Both the position numbers and the translations under genes were made by a program. Below are positions 10,610 to 19,271 of a stretch of DNA of 20,091 nt, in pieces. Source of the DNA: RUG721 sp040307385 (GTDB lineage: Bacteria > Actinomycetota > Coriobacteriia > Coriobacteriales > Atopobiaceae); NCBI GenBank assembly GCA_040307385.1, contig JAWRJQ010000074.1:1-20091 (forward strand), in the 5' to 3' direction. Every line of letters starts with the position of its first letter. The first letter of the stretch is position 1. Under the pieces are notes generated by a model. It was not told the origin of the DNA and searched no databases. It saw nothing but the letters and a program-made list of their open reading frames with translations.

Positions 10610-11031
10610 TTGCCGCGCGCAACGTCGGCGTATGTGAGAAGCAGGGAGAACCACTTCACCTTGTTTTCCCAGTATGCGCGCCGATTATCGCCCTCATCGA
10701 GGCCGGCGAGCGTGGCTTTGGCCGACGCAAGGAGGCCCTCTGTCTGCGTGGGATCGATATCGTCGATCATGCGGGCGTGGTCGGCGAGGATGATGACCGT
10801 GTTGTTCTCGACCTCCGCATAGCCGCCCGAGACGATGACGCGCTCGATGCCGCCGCCGTCGCGCTCGAGAAGGTTGAGGCGCACGATGCCGTCGCCGAGC
10901 GCGCAGATGAGCGGCGCGCGCAACGGCCATATGCCGAGCTCGCCCGTGGGGGTGGCGAGGACGACGCTCGCAACAGGCCCCTCGTATATGAGGCGGTCGG
11001 GTCGGACGAACTGTACCGTCAGCTCGCCCAC
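10600..11031 (-). CDS. atpC: F1Fo ATP synthase epsilon subunit
   Basis: Epsilon belongs to the central stalk of F1 and can inhibit ATP hydrolysis. The 143-residue protein opens with LTVQFVRPDRLIYEG and carries TGELGIWPLRAPLICAL, matching the family's TPEGEIGILPGHAPL region in the N-terminal beta domain. GGYAEVENNTVIILAD matches the GGFVEVxxNxVTVLAD region, and a C-terminal helical region follows. It starts with GTG at 11031, 3 bp after the atpD stop, with a strong GGGGGAG ribosome-binding site inside atpD. It is the last gene of the atp operon. Confidence 0.95.
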   Translation of the reverse strand: MGELTVQFVRPDRLIYEGPVASVVLATPTGELGIWPLRAPLICALGDGIVRLNLLERDGGGIERVIVSGGYAEVENNTVIILADHARMIDDIDPTQTEGLLASAKATLAGLDEGDNRRAYWENKVKWFSLLLTYADVARGKRG

Positions 11032-11034
11032 GGG

Positions 11035-12513
11035 CTACTCCCCCTCCGCCGCAGCCATCTGCGCGGCGCGGGCACGCACGTCGTCGATGTCGGAAGCGTA
11101 GCGAAACGCCTGCTCGGGAATGTCGTCGCAGAGGCCGTCCACGATCGCGGCAAAGGAGCGGACCGTATCCTCGACCTTGCAGAACACGCCCGGGTTGCCG
11201 GTGAACTTCTCGGCCACATGGAACGATTGGGAGAGGAACTGCTGCACCTTGCGGGCGCGGCCGACGATCTTCTGCTGCTCGTCGGTGAGCTCGTCCATGC
11301 CGAGGATGGCGATGATGTCTTGGAGATCCGCATACTCCTGGAGGATCTGTTGCGTTTTCTGGGCAACGCGATAGTGCTCCTCGCCCACGACGGCGGGGTC
11401 GAGGGCGTCGGACGAGCTCGCGAGCGGATCGACCGCCGGATAGATGCCCAGTTCGGTGATGGAGCGCGAGAGCACCGTCGTGGCATCGAGGTGCGTGAAC
11501 GTGGTGGCGGGGGCGGGGTCGGTAAGGTCGTCCGCAGGCACGTAGATGGCCTGAACCGAGGTGATCGAGCCCTCCTGGGTGGAGGTGATGCGCTCCTGCA
11601 GATCGCCCATCTCCGTGGCGAGCGTGGGTTGATAGCCCACCGCGGAGGGCATGCGGCCCAGAAGCGCCGACACCTCGGAACCCGCCTGGCTGAAGCGGAA
11701 GATGTTGTCGATGAAGAGCAGGACGTCCTGGCCTTGGTCGCGGAAGTACTCTGCTGCGGTGAGTCCGGCGAGGCCCACGCGCAGGCGCGCTCCGGGCGGC
11801 TCGTTCATCTGCCCGTAGACCAGGCAGGTTTTATCGATGACGCCGGATTCGGTCATCTCGAGGTAGAGATCGGTTCCTTCGCGCGTGCGCTCGCCGACGC
11901 CCGTGAACACCGAGGTGCCGCCGTGCTCCTGCGCGAGGTTGTTGATGAGCTCCTGGATGAGGACCGTCTTGCCCACGCCGGCGCCGCCGAACAGCCCCGT
12001 CTTGCCGCCGCGAACATAGGGTTCGAGCAGGTCGATGGCCTTGATGCCCGTCTCGAATATCTCGGTGGCGCAGGTAAGCTCCTCGAAGGCGGGGGCGGGA
12101 TGGTGGATAGGATAGCACTCCACCTCGTCCGGCACCTCCCCGCCGTCCACCGGCTGGCCCATGACGTTCCACACGCGCCCCAAGGTCGCATCTCCCACGG
12201 GCATCATCATGGGGCGGCCCGTGTCCTTGACGCGGATCCCCCGCTGGAGGCCGTCCGTCGAGGACATCGCCACCGTGCGCACCACGCCGCCGGGAAGCTG
12301 CGACTCGACCTCGAGCACCGTGCTGACGCGCCCCACCGGGGTGTCTGCATCGACGGTGAGCGCCGTGTAGATGGTGGGCACCTGACCGTCGAAGCGAACA
12401 TCGACGACCGGGCCCACGACGCGCACGATGACGCCGTCTTCCACGCGCCTGTTCGCGTGGTTGAGCGCGGCTTCTGCGAGCAGCGAGCGTGCCTGCGAAA
12501 TATCGTCTGCCAT
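11035..12513 (-). CDS. atpD: F1Fo ATP synthase beta subunit (catalytic)
   Basis: Beta holds the catalytic nucleotide sites of F1. The 492-residue protein has the P-loop GGAGVGKT (176-183), the GERTREG catalytic region, LLFIDNIFRFSQAGSEVSALLGRMPSA and a DELTDEQ segment near residue 410 corresponding to the DELSEED rotor-contact loop. About 26 residues precede the usual GVIVRVVGPVVDV start, an N-terminal extension relative to most homologues. The ATG at 12513 has GGAGGAG 9 bases upstream and follows the atpG stop by 2 bp. Confidence 0.98.
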   Translation of the reverse strand: MADDISQARSLLAEAALNHANRRVEDGVIVRVVGPVVDVRFDGQVPTIYTALTVDADTPVGRVSTVLEVESQLPGGVVRTVAMSSTDGLQRGIRVKDTGRPMMMPVGDATLGRVWNVMGQPVDGGEVPDEVECYPIHHPAPAFEELTCATEIFETGIKAIDLLEPYVRGGKTGLFGGAGVGKTVLIQELINNLAQEHGGTSVFTGVGERTREGTDLYLEMTESGVIDKTCLVYGQMNEPPGARLRVGLAGLTAAEYFRDQGQDVLLFIDNIFRFSQAGSEVSALLGRMPSAVGYQPTLATEMGDLQERITSTQEGSITSVQAIYVPADDLTDPAPATTFTHLDATTVLSRSITELGIYPAVDPLASSSDALDPAVVGEEHYRVAQKTQQILQEYADLQDIIAILGMDELTDEQQKIVGRARKVQQFLSQSFHVAEKFTGNPGVFCKVEDTVRSFAAIVDGLCDDIPEQAFRYASDIDDVRARAAQMAAAEGE

Positions 12514-12515
12514 TG

Positions 12516-13433
12516 CTAGTTCTCCTCCAATGCGGAAGCTCCGCCGATGATCTCGTTCAGCTCGGTGGTGATGCCCGCCTGCCGCTCGCGGTTGAACGTG
12601 CGGCTGAGCGCGCCGAGCACCTCCTCGGCGTTGTCGGTCGCGGACTGCATGGCGCGGCGGCGCGCACCGTGCTCGGCGGCCGCGGAGTCGAGCAGGGCGT
12701 GGAAGATGACCGTCCTGAAGTACGCCGGCATCAGGCGGCTCAGCACCTCCTGAGCCGACGGTTCGAACTCGTATGCGGCGTATGCAGCGCCGCGCCCGAC
12801 TTCGGAGAGCGCCTCCCGGGCGCGCGGGTTGTTCGGCATCATGAGCCGCTCCTTCGCGATGGGCAGGAGCTGCTCGCTCACCTGCACCTGATCGACCCTG
12901 TTCTTGGCATGCCAGTACGTGAGCACGACGCGATCGATCGTGCCCGATGCGTAACCGTCCATCACGTACGAGGCTATGCGGTTGGCCTGATCGCGGTTCG
13001 GCTCGGCGGATATGCCCACGAACGACATGACGGGTTCGATGCCGCGATAGGTGAAGTACTCGGTTGACTTGCGGCCGCAGGTGATGATCGACGATGAGAT
13101 CCCCTGCGCGGCAAGCGCGGACATCTCGCGCTCCACCTCCCGCTCGAGCACGATGTTGAACCCGCCGGCGAGGCCCCGGTCCGATGCGAGGAGGATGAAG
13201 AGCACATGGCGTTCCTGCTCATGCACGGAGAGGAGCGGCTGGGATGCGTCGAAGCCCGCCGCCGCGACGTTTGCGAGCATGTTGGTGATGGCATCCTTGT
13301 AGGGTTCGGCTTCCTCGGACCGCGTGAGCGCCTTCTGGATACGGGCCGTGGAGATCGTCCCCATGGTCCGCGTGATCTGCATGGTGCTGCGGATCGAGCT
13401 CATGCGCATCGCTATCTCGCGAAGGTTCGCCAT
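12516..13433 (-). CDS. atpG: F1Fo ATP synthase gamma subunit
   Basis: Gamma is the rotating shaft coupling the c-ring to catalysis. The 305-residue protein starts MANLREIAMRMSSIRSTMQI, and the C-terminus MQSATDNAEEVLGALSRTFN is the standard family end helix. ASDRGLAGGFN matches the usual SDRGLCGGFN segment. The family's N-terminal KMVAAAKL stretch is replaced here by GTISTARI, a noticeable divergence in a conserved helix that runs inside the alpha-beta crown. The ATG at 13433 lies 6 bp after the atpA stop, and only a weak ribosome-binding site is seen. Confidence 0.95.
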   Translation of the reverse strand: MANLREIAMRMSSIRSTMQITRTMGTISTARIQKALTRSEEAEPYKDAITNMLANVAAAGFDASQPLLSVHEQERHVLFILLASDRGLAGGFNIVLEREVEREMSALAAQGISSSIITCGRKSTEYFTYRGIEPVMSFVGISAEPNRDQANRIASYVMDGYASGTIDRVVLTYWHAKNRVDQVQVSEQLLPIAKERLMMPNNPRAREALSEVGRGAAYAAYEFEPSAQEVLSRLMPAYFRTVIFHALLDSAAAEHGARRRAMQSATDNAEEVLGALSRTFNRERQAGITTELNEIIGGASALEEN

Positions 13434-13439
13434 CGCGCG

Positions 13440-15103
<1,664 letters not shown>

Positions 15104-15104
<1 letters not shown>

Positions 15105-15574
15105 TATCCTTCACTTTCGACGTGAGCCGAGACGAGCGTCTTACGGATATCGGCAAGCTGCGTGCGCACGGAGGCATCGAAGCGCTTGCCGCGTAGTTCG
15201 AGGATGATCCCGCCGAGCATGGACGGATCGACCTTCTCGATCAGGAACACGGGCGCCTGGAGGTCGCGCTCCGCCTTGCCGCGCACCTTGGCGCGCAGAT
15301 GGTCGTCCAAAGGAACCGCAGTCGTCACCGTAACCGACACGGTCTCGTCTCCGGAATCGAGGATGTCCTTGTACGTTTGGGCCACGCGGTCGATCAGGCC
15401 GAGGTCGCCCGCCTCCAGCATGGCGCTCAGGGTCTCGAGCACCTCGTGCGAGAAGGCGCGCCCCTGCCGGTGCCCGGCGGCATCGGCCTTCGACCCGCCC
15501 GGGGAACGCGTCGCCTCGACCAGCGCACGTGCATAGGCTTCCGCCGTGCGATCGGCATCGAAGATGTCAGACAT
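15104..15574 (-). CDS. atpH: F1Fo ATP synthase delta subunit
   Basis: Delta joins F1 to the b stalk (OSCP homologue). The C-terminal half is clear: VTTAVPLDDHLRAKV, then VFLIEKVDPSMLGGIILEL and FDASVRTQLADIRKTL, typical of family members. The N-terminal helical domain is about 20 residues shorter than usual, giving 156 residues in total. ATG at 15574 is preferred because it gives an 8-bp overlap (ATGTCTGA) with the atpF stop. A GTG at 15583 would add three residues. The gene ends in TAATG, overlapping atpA. Confidence 0.92.
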
Positions 15575-16175
15575 CGAGGGCACCCACCTCGGCGAGGTAC
15601 TTCTCGGCCAGCTTGCGCTGCTCGTCCTCGCTCAAATCGCTGCCGATGATCTTGCCGGCTATCTCGACGCCCAGCTCCACCGCAAACGCCGAAAGCTCGT
15701 CCATGGCCTTGCGGCGCTCGAGCTCGACGACGCCGTGCGCCTTGGCGAGCACCTCGGCGGCATCCTCATGCGCCTTCTCCATGATACGCGCGCGCTCATC
15801 CTCGGCCTCGCGGCGGGCGGTTGAGACGATCTCCGCAGCCTCGCGCTGAGCGTCGCTGATGCAGGCCGCGCTCTTGCGCGCATCCTCCTCCGCCTCTTGC
15901 CGCGACTGCTCGGCGGCTTCGATGTCGCCGCGTATCTTCTCCTCGCGGTCCGCAAGCGTCTTCATGACGACGGGCCACACGAACTTGGCCATGATGAACC
16001 AGATGATCGCGAACGCAATGCAGGCGGGCACGAACTCCGCCAGATGCGGCATGAGCAGCTCCATCCCGCCGCCCGCTTCCTCGGCGAGCGCGGGCACCGG
16101 TGCGAGGAACATCACCGCCCCCGCGACGCCGCCGACCGAAGCCCGGCGGATAAGCTCTATTGCCTTGGTATTCAT
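15567..16175 (-). CDS. atpF: F1Fo ATP synthase b subunit
   Basis: The b subunit forms the peripheral stator stalk. The 202-residue protein has a first hydrophobic segment (about residues 14-31, VGGVAGAVMFLAPVPALA) that looks like a cleavable signal peptide ending ALA-EE. The membrane anchor IAFAIIWFIMAKFVWPVVMK and a long charged alpha-helical coiled coil (ADREEKIRGDIEAAEQSR and onward) follow. The reading frame extends upstream to 16247, but ATG at 16175 has GAGGGAG about 6 bases upstream and gives a sensible N-terminus. It is separated from atpE by 78 bp that can fold. Confidence 0.93.
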   Translation of the reverse strand: MNTKAIELIRRASVGGVAGAVMFLAPVPALAEEAGGGMELLMPHLAEFVPACIAFAIIWFIMAKFVWPVVMKTLADREEKIRGDIEAAEQSRQEAEEDARKSAACISDAQREAAEIVSTARREAEDERARIMEKAHEDAAEVLAKAHGVVELERRKAMDELSAFAVELGVEIAGKIIGSDLSEDEQRKLAEKYLAEVGALDV

Positions 16176-16200
16176 GAGCACTCCCTCAAGTCTGCCCCGT

Positions 16201-16247
16201 GTGCGACCGTACGCCGTGCGCTGCTGCGCCGGGCGGCGAAATCGCAC
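16201..16247 (-). other. Hairpin-forming spacer between atpE and atpF
   Basis: Outer arms GTGCGA (16201-16206) and TCGCAC (16242-16247) enclose GC-rich inner complementary segments, including GCCG/CGGC and GCGC-AGCA-GCGC. The fold lies between the atpE stop (16254) and the atpF ribosome-binding site. It could stabilise the upstream atpE message or slow entry into atpF. Confidence 0.4.
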
Positions 16248-16253
16248 GTGAGG

Positions 16254-16448
16254 CTACATGATTGCGACGACGAAGCCGATCAGGCAGAGGGACTCGATGA
16301 AGGCCGCAGCGAGAATGAACACGGTGAAGAGGCGGCCCTGCACTTCGGGCTGGCGAGCCATGTTCGTTGCAACGGAGCGTGCGGTGAGGCAGATGCCGGC
16401 GACTGCGCCGATCAGGCAGAGGGCATAGCCGAAGATTTTCAGATCCAA
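16254..16448 (-). CDS. atpE: F1Fo ATP synthase c subunit, unusually short
   Basis: The c subunit forms the membrane rotor ring. The 64-residue protein is a helical hairpin: helix 1 about residues 5-28, the polar loop ARQPEVQGR (31-39), and helix 2 about 40-64 with the ion-binding glutamate Glu52 in FIES. Most c subunits have 70-90 residues, so this is near the minimum, with only 12 residues after the glutamate. The GxGxGxG packing motif of helix 1 is largely lost. The position of the Na+-type glutamine is isoleucine, which suggests proton rather than sodium coupling. The start is a TTG at 16448 with a strong AAGGAGGA site about 6 bases upstream. Confidence 0.93.
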   Translation of the reverse strand: MDLKIFGYALCLIGAVAGICLTARSVATNMARQPEVQGRLFTVFILAAAFIESLCLIGFVVAIM

Positions 16449-16468
16449 AACTTCCTCCTTCTCTCGCT

Positions 16469-16489
16469 CCCGCCAGCTGCCCCGGCGGG
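16469..16489 (-). other. Hairpin ahead of the atpE ribosome-binding site
   Basis: Perfect 6-bp arms CCCGCC and GGCGGG enclose a 9-base loop, ending about 13 bases upstream of the AAGGAGG of atpE. It lies within the 95-bp gap after atpB and may influence atpE translation or mRNA stability. Confidence 0.45.
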
Positions 16490-16516
16490 TTGCATGCGTG
16501 TTTCGCCCTATGCAGA

Positions 16517-16532
16517 TGCGGGGGTTCCCGCA
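16517..16532 (-). other. Hairpin just after the atpB stop
   Basis: Perfect 6-bp arms TGCGGG and CCCGCA enclose a 4-base loop, 12 bases past the atpB stop. No T-run follows. Together with 16469-16489 it makes the atpB-atpE gap strongly structured. Confidence 0.45.
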
Positions 16533-16543
16533 GATTGGCTGAA

Positions 16544-17362
16544 TCAGTGCTCCGCCTCAGCCAGCTGCACATACACAGCTGAGAGCAGCGTGAGCACATA
16601 CGCTTGGATGAACGCAACCATGAGCTCGACCGCGTAGATCAGCACGAGCAGCAGCATCCAGAGCAACGACATGCCTGCCACGCCCAGCGCCTCGGCGGTG
16701 ATACCCGCGATCAGCGGTCGAACGAAGATCGTGCACATGAGGGCGAACACGCCCATGACCATGTGGCCCGCGAACATGTTGCAGAACAGACGGACCGAGA
16801 GCGTGGCGAGCCGAAGGAGGGTGGAGAACGCCTCGATGACCCAGACCACGATGTTGATGGGGAATATGACGCCTTGGGGCGACAGGCTCTTTATATAGCC
16901 CCAGCCGCCCCGGGCCCTCACGCCCGCGCCCACGAAGTAGATGAACGACATCACGGCGATCCCCAGCGTCAGGCCCATGGAGCCCGACCCCGCCTTCCAC
17001 GTGGGGAGCAAACCCACCAGGTTGCAGAGAAAGACCATGAGGAAGAGGGTGGCCAAAAACGGGAAGTGCGTCTTCCAGGTATCGCCGAGGGTTCCCCGGC
17101 AGATGTCGTTGCGGATGAAATCCACCAGATACTCCATGCCGTTCACAAAGACGCCGTGGGGCACATGGTCCTTGCTGGGAGCGCGCTTTTTGAACGCCAG
17201 GCCGAGCGCGATGAGCGCTGCGCCGGCGATGAGGTACCACAGGAGATTGGACGTGAGGCCCACCGTGTCCAGATCGCCCACGGCGGCCCGAGGATAGAAG
17301 CTGTCGATCAGCTCCGTCATCGCCTCTGAAACCTCTTCGAATGCAGTAGACAAGGCGTCCAC
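16544..17362 (-). CDS. atpB: F1Fo ATP synthase a subunit
   Basis: Subunit a provides the proton half-channels next to the c-ring. The 272-residue membrane protein has about five to six hydrophobic segments (near 38-57, 100-119, 129-148, 165-185, 200-222 and 230-265). The essential arginine is in LSVRLFCNMFAGH (Arg191), the most diagnostic motif. FVNGMEYLVDFIRNDI and PTWKAGSGSMGLTLGIAV also fit the family. The GTG start at 17362 shares one base with the stop of the upstream atpI-like gene and has AAGGAAG a few bases before it. Confidence 0.96.
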   Translation of the reverse strand: MDALSTAFEEVSEAMTELIDSFYPRAAVGDLDTVGLTSNLLWYLIAGAALIALGLAFKKRAPSKDHVPHGVFVNGMEYLVDFIRNDICRGTLGDTWKTHFPFLATLFLMVFLCNLVGLLPTWKAGSGSMGLTLGIAVMSFIYFVGAGVRARGGWGYIKSLSPQGVIFPINIVVWVIEAFSTLLRLATLSVRLFCNMFAGHMVMGVFALMCTIFVRPLIAGITAEALGVAGMSLLWMLLLVLIYAVELMVAFIQAYVLTLLSAVYVQLAEAEH

Positions 17363-17673
17363 TATGCTTCCTTCCCGTCATGATGGTCCGATCCGTTGAG
17401 GAATCGGCATATCCGAGCGGCCTCGAGGGACCACGCGAGGATGAAGGCCGCGGCCAGCGATAGGGCGAAGATGGTAAACCATCCAGGTGCCGCAGCGCGC
17501 ACGATCGCAAGCACGGCGGTGAGGGCCGCGAACGAGCCCAGCAGGCTCGCCGCAGCCCGGCCCATCATCGCGTGCCGGCCCTCGCGCACAGCCCGTTCGC
17601 AGCAGCGCGCGGGAAGTGCGCAGCCCGCACCTCCGCACAGCATCCCCGATAACGCGGCAATCAGCGCAGTCAT
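17362..17673 (-). CDS. Small membrane protein, AtpI-like (probable ATP synthase assembly factor)
   Basis: This 103-residue protein has three hydrophobic segments (about 2-19, 41-61, 64-85), a basic loop (RCCERAVREGRH) and a charged, His-rich C-terminus (NGSDHHDGKEA). The family is not recognised by sequence. The call rests on its place directly before atpB, where most bacteria carry atpI, a c-ring assembly helper, and on its size and topology. AtpI usually has four segments, so it may be a diverged or shortened member. The ATG at 17673 has GGGAGGG just upstream, and its stop overlaps the atpB start by one base. Confidence 0.65.
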   Translation of the reverse strand: MTALIAALSGMLCGGAGCALPARCCERAVREGRHAMMGRAAASLLGSFAALTAVLAIVRAAAPGWFTIFALSLAAAFILAWSLEAARICRFLNGSDHHDGKEA

Positions 17674-17786
17674 CGTCCCTCCCGCTGTCCTTGAGCCTCG
17701 TGCAAATCACGGCGCACGCCATCCCCTTGATGCGTATCGCACGATCATGGTCTGCATGGAGCAGCGTCGAATCCCCGCACCCTCCC

Positions 17787-17792
17787 ACTATA
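17787..17792 (-). promoter_or_regulatory. Predicted -10 element of the atp operon
   Basis: TATAGT on the minus strand lies in the 259-bp gap ahead of the atpI-like gene. It is the same hexamer as at the rrn promoter. The -35 region (CGTGTT at 17 bp) is poor. The leader would be about 105 nt. Confidence 0.45.
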
Positions 17793-17864
17793 GTCTTTCC
17801 GACGAGCCGAACACGCGACGATGGCCGTTTCACACCGCTGCATGACGCCGAGCAGAGCAGAGGG

Positions 17865-17897
17865 GGGCCGGTGCCGCAGGTTCTGCGACGCCGGCCC
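17865..17897 (-). terminator. Terminator-like hairpin after the amidohydrolase gene
   Basis: Arms GGGCCGG and CCGGCCC (7 bp) enclose a 3-by-3 internal loop, then a CGCAG/CTGCG stem with an AAC loop. It begins about 35 bp past the stop codon. A pyrimidine stretch (CCCTCTGCTCTGCTC) follows rather than a pure T-run. It is the strongest hairpin in the intergenic regions and probably separates the amidohydrolase transcript from atp. Confidence 0.6.
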
Positions 17898-17932
17898 TCG
17901 CATCAACCGGCACGCGCAACGCATCTCGGCTC

Positions 17933-19180
17933 TTACAGGGCGTCCTTGATGACGATGCCGCCTTCCTTCATGATGACCTCCATGTTGTCGGGTGTGAGGT
18001 CGTGGATGTTGGATGCCACATCGCCGTTGACGACGAGCAGGTCGGCGAGCTTGCCGGCCTCAAGGGAGCCGAACTCGTCCTCGTGGTGCACCATCTTGGC
18101 GCCGTTGAGCGTGGCGGCCTTGATGGTCTCGAGCACAGGAATGCCCGCCTTGTCGACGAAGTCGTACATCTCGTCGATGGTGACCCAGCCGTACGGGGTG
18201 ACGAAGGAGAAGGAGTCGGAGCCGATGGTGAGCGTGACGCCCAGCTCGTTGGCGCGACGCAGGTTGGCGTAGGTGCGCTGGAGCTCCTTCTCAACCACGG
18301 TGTCGCCTTCGTACTTGTCGAGCTCGGGCGTGTACTCGGGAGGATAGGTGGCGTACCACGTGGGCAGGAAGCCGATGGTCGGGGTGAAGAAGGTGCCCTG
18401 CTCGGCCATGAGGTTCATGGTCTTGTCATCGAGCTCGAAACCGTGAATGAGCTGCTCGGCGCCGAAGCGCACGGAATCGTAGGCGGCGGTCACGGAGTTG
18501 TAGGAGTGCGACCACAGGGGAATGCCGGTCTCTTTGCACTCGTCGGCGCATGCCTTGATCTCCTCGGTGCTCATGAGCTGCTTGCGGCCGGAGTCCCAAC
18601 GCCAGATGCCGCCGCCGGTAGCCCAGATCTTGATGGCGTCGGGGTTCTCGCGCAGGCGCATGCGGATGGCCTTGCGGAGATCCCACGGGCCGTCGACCTG
18701 ATCGCCCCAGGGGTGGGAGTCCTTGGAGACCTGCAGGGGAAGGTGGTGGGAATCGCCGTGGCCGGCGGTGCGGCAGAAGCCGAGGCCCGTGGCATAGATG
18801 CGGGGGCCCTTCATGATGCCCATGTTAACGACGTCGCGGATCGCGATGCCGTTGCGGCCGATCTCGCAGACGGTGGTGAGGCCGTGGGTGAGCGCGTCGT
18901 ATGCCTGCTTGACGGCGACGGTCTGCTTCTGGGCGACGGACTCGATGACCCAGTCGTTGTCGTCATCGGTCAGGTTGCCCGAAAAGTGCAGGTGGGTGTC
19001 GATGAGGCCGGGCATGATGGTCTTGCCGCTGATGTCGCGGACCTCGTAGCCCTCGGGGATCTCGGTTCTCTGGCCGGCATAGGCGATCTTGGTGTCATCG
19101 ACGAGGACGAGGGAGTCCTCGACGGGCGCTGCGCCGGTGCCGTCGACGAGCTTGCCGCCTGCGAATGCGTACTTGGACAT
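17933..19180 (-). CDS. Metal-dependent amidohydrolase (imidazolonepropionase/prolidase-like group)
   Basis: This 415-residue amidohydrolase-superfamily enzyme probably cleaves a C-N bond in a peptide-like or cyclic amide substrate. It has the N-terminal beta domain (GGKLVDGTG, ISGKTIMPGLID) and then the binuclear metal site: His63 and His65 (DTHLH), Lys184 (AIKIWATGGG, probable carboxylated lysine), His225 (PLWSHSYN), His246 (LIHGFEL) and Asp322 (IGSDSFSF). The C-terminal GSLEAGKLADLLVVNGD closes the beta domain. No signal peptide is present, so it is cytosolic. ATG at 19180 has GGAGGA upstream. It lies 91 bp after an amino-acid permease gene on the same strand, suggesting that the pair imports and processes one substrate. 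The substrate is unknown. Confidence 0.9.
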   Translation of the reverse strand: MSKYAFAGGKLVDGTGAAPVEDSLVLVDDTKIAYAGQRTEIPEGYEVRDISGKTIMPGLIDTHLHFSGNLTDDDNDWVIESVAQKQTVAVKQAYDALTHGLTTVCEIGRNGIAIRDVVNMGIMKGPRIYATGLGFCRTAGHGDSHHLPLQVSKDSHPWGDQVDGPWDLRKAIRMRLRENPDAIKIWATGGGIWRWDSGRKQLMSTEEIKACADECKETGIPLWSHSYNSVTAAYDSVRFGAEQLIHGFELDDKTMNLMAEQGTFFTPTIGFLPTWYATYPPEYTPELDKYEGDTVVEKELQRTYANLRRANELGVTLTIGSDSFSFVTPYGWVTIDEMYDFVDKAGIPVLETIKAATLNGAKMVHHEDEFGSLEAGKLADLLVVNGDVASNIHDLTPDNMEVIMKEGGIVIKDAL

Positions 19181-19226
19181 GGTGGTTCCTCCGTTTCACT
19201 GATCGAACGCTGCGTTTCGTGCACAT

Positions 19227-19241
19227 CCTCCTACAAGGAGG
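19227..19241 (-). other. Hairpin in the permease-amidohydrolase gap
   Basis: Perfect 5-bp arms CCTCC and GGAGG enclose a 5-base loop (TTGTA on the minus strand), about 46 bp before the amidohydrolase ATG. The arm contains a Shine-Dalgarno-like GGAGG not used by any visible gene. Confidence 0.35.
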
Positions 19242-19257
19242 CAGATGCTGAGACAAT

Positions 19258-19269
19258 GCCCCGCAGGGC
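19258..19269 (-). terminator. Short GC hairpin right after the permease stop
   Basis: Arms GCCC and GGGC enclose a 4-base loop directly after the stop codon, followed on the minus strand by ATTGTCTC. It is too short for a confident terminator and may only attenuate transcription into the amidohydrolase gene. Confidence 0.25.
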
Positions 19270-19271
19270 GG

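Noticed and set aside
10570..12519. A 649-codon plus-strand open frame
   Set aside because: It is antisense to atpC and atpD and results from high GC codon bias; the minus-strand genes are unmistakable.
16176..16247. An upstream start for atpF
   Set aside because: It adds an Arg-rich stretch translated from the hairpin spacer; the ATG at 16175 has a clear ribosome-binding site.
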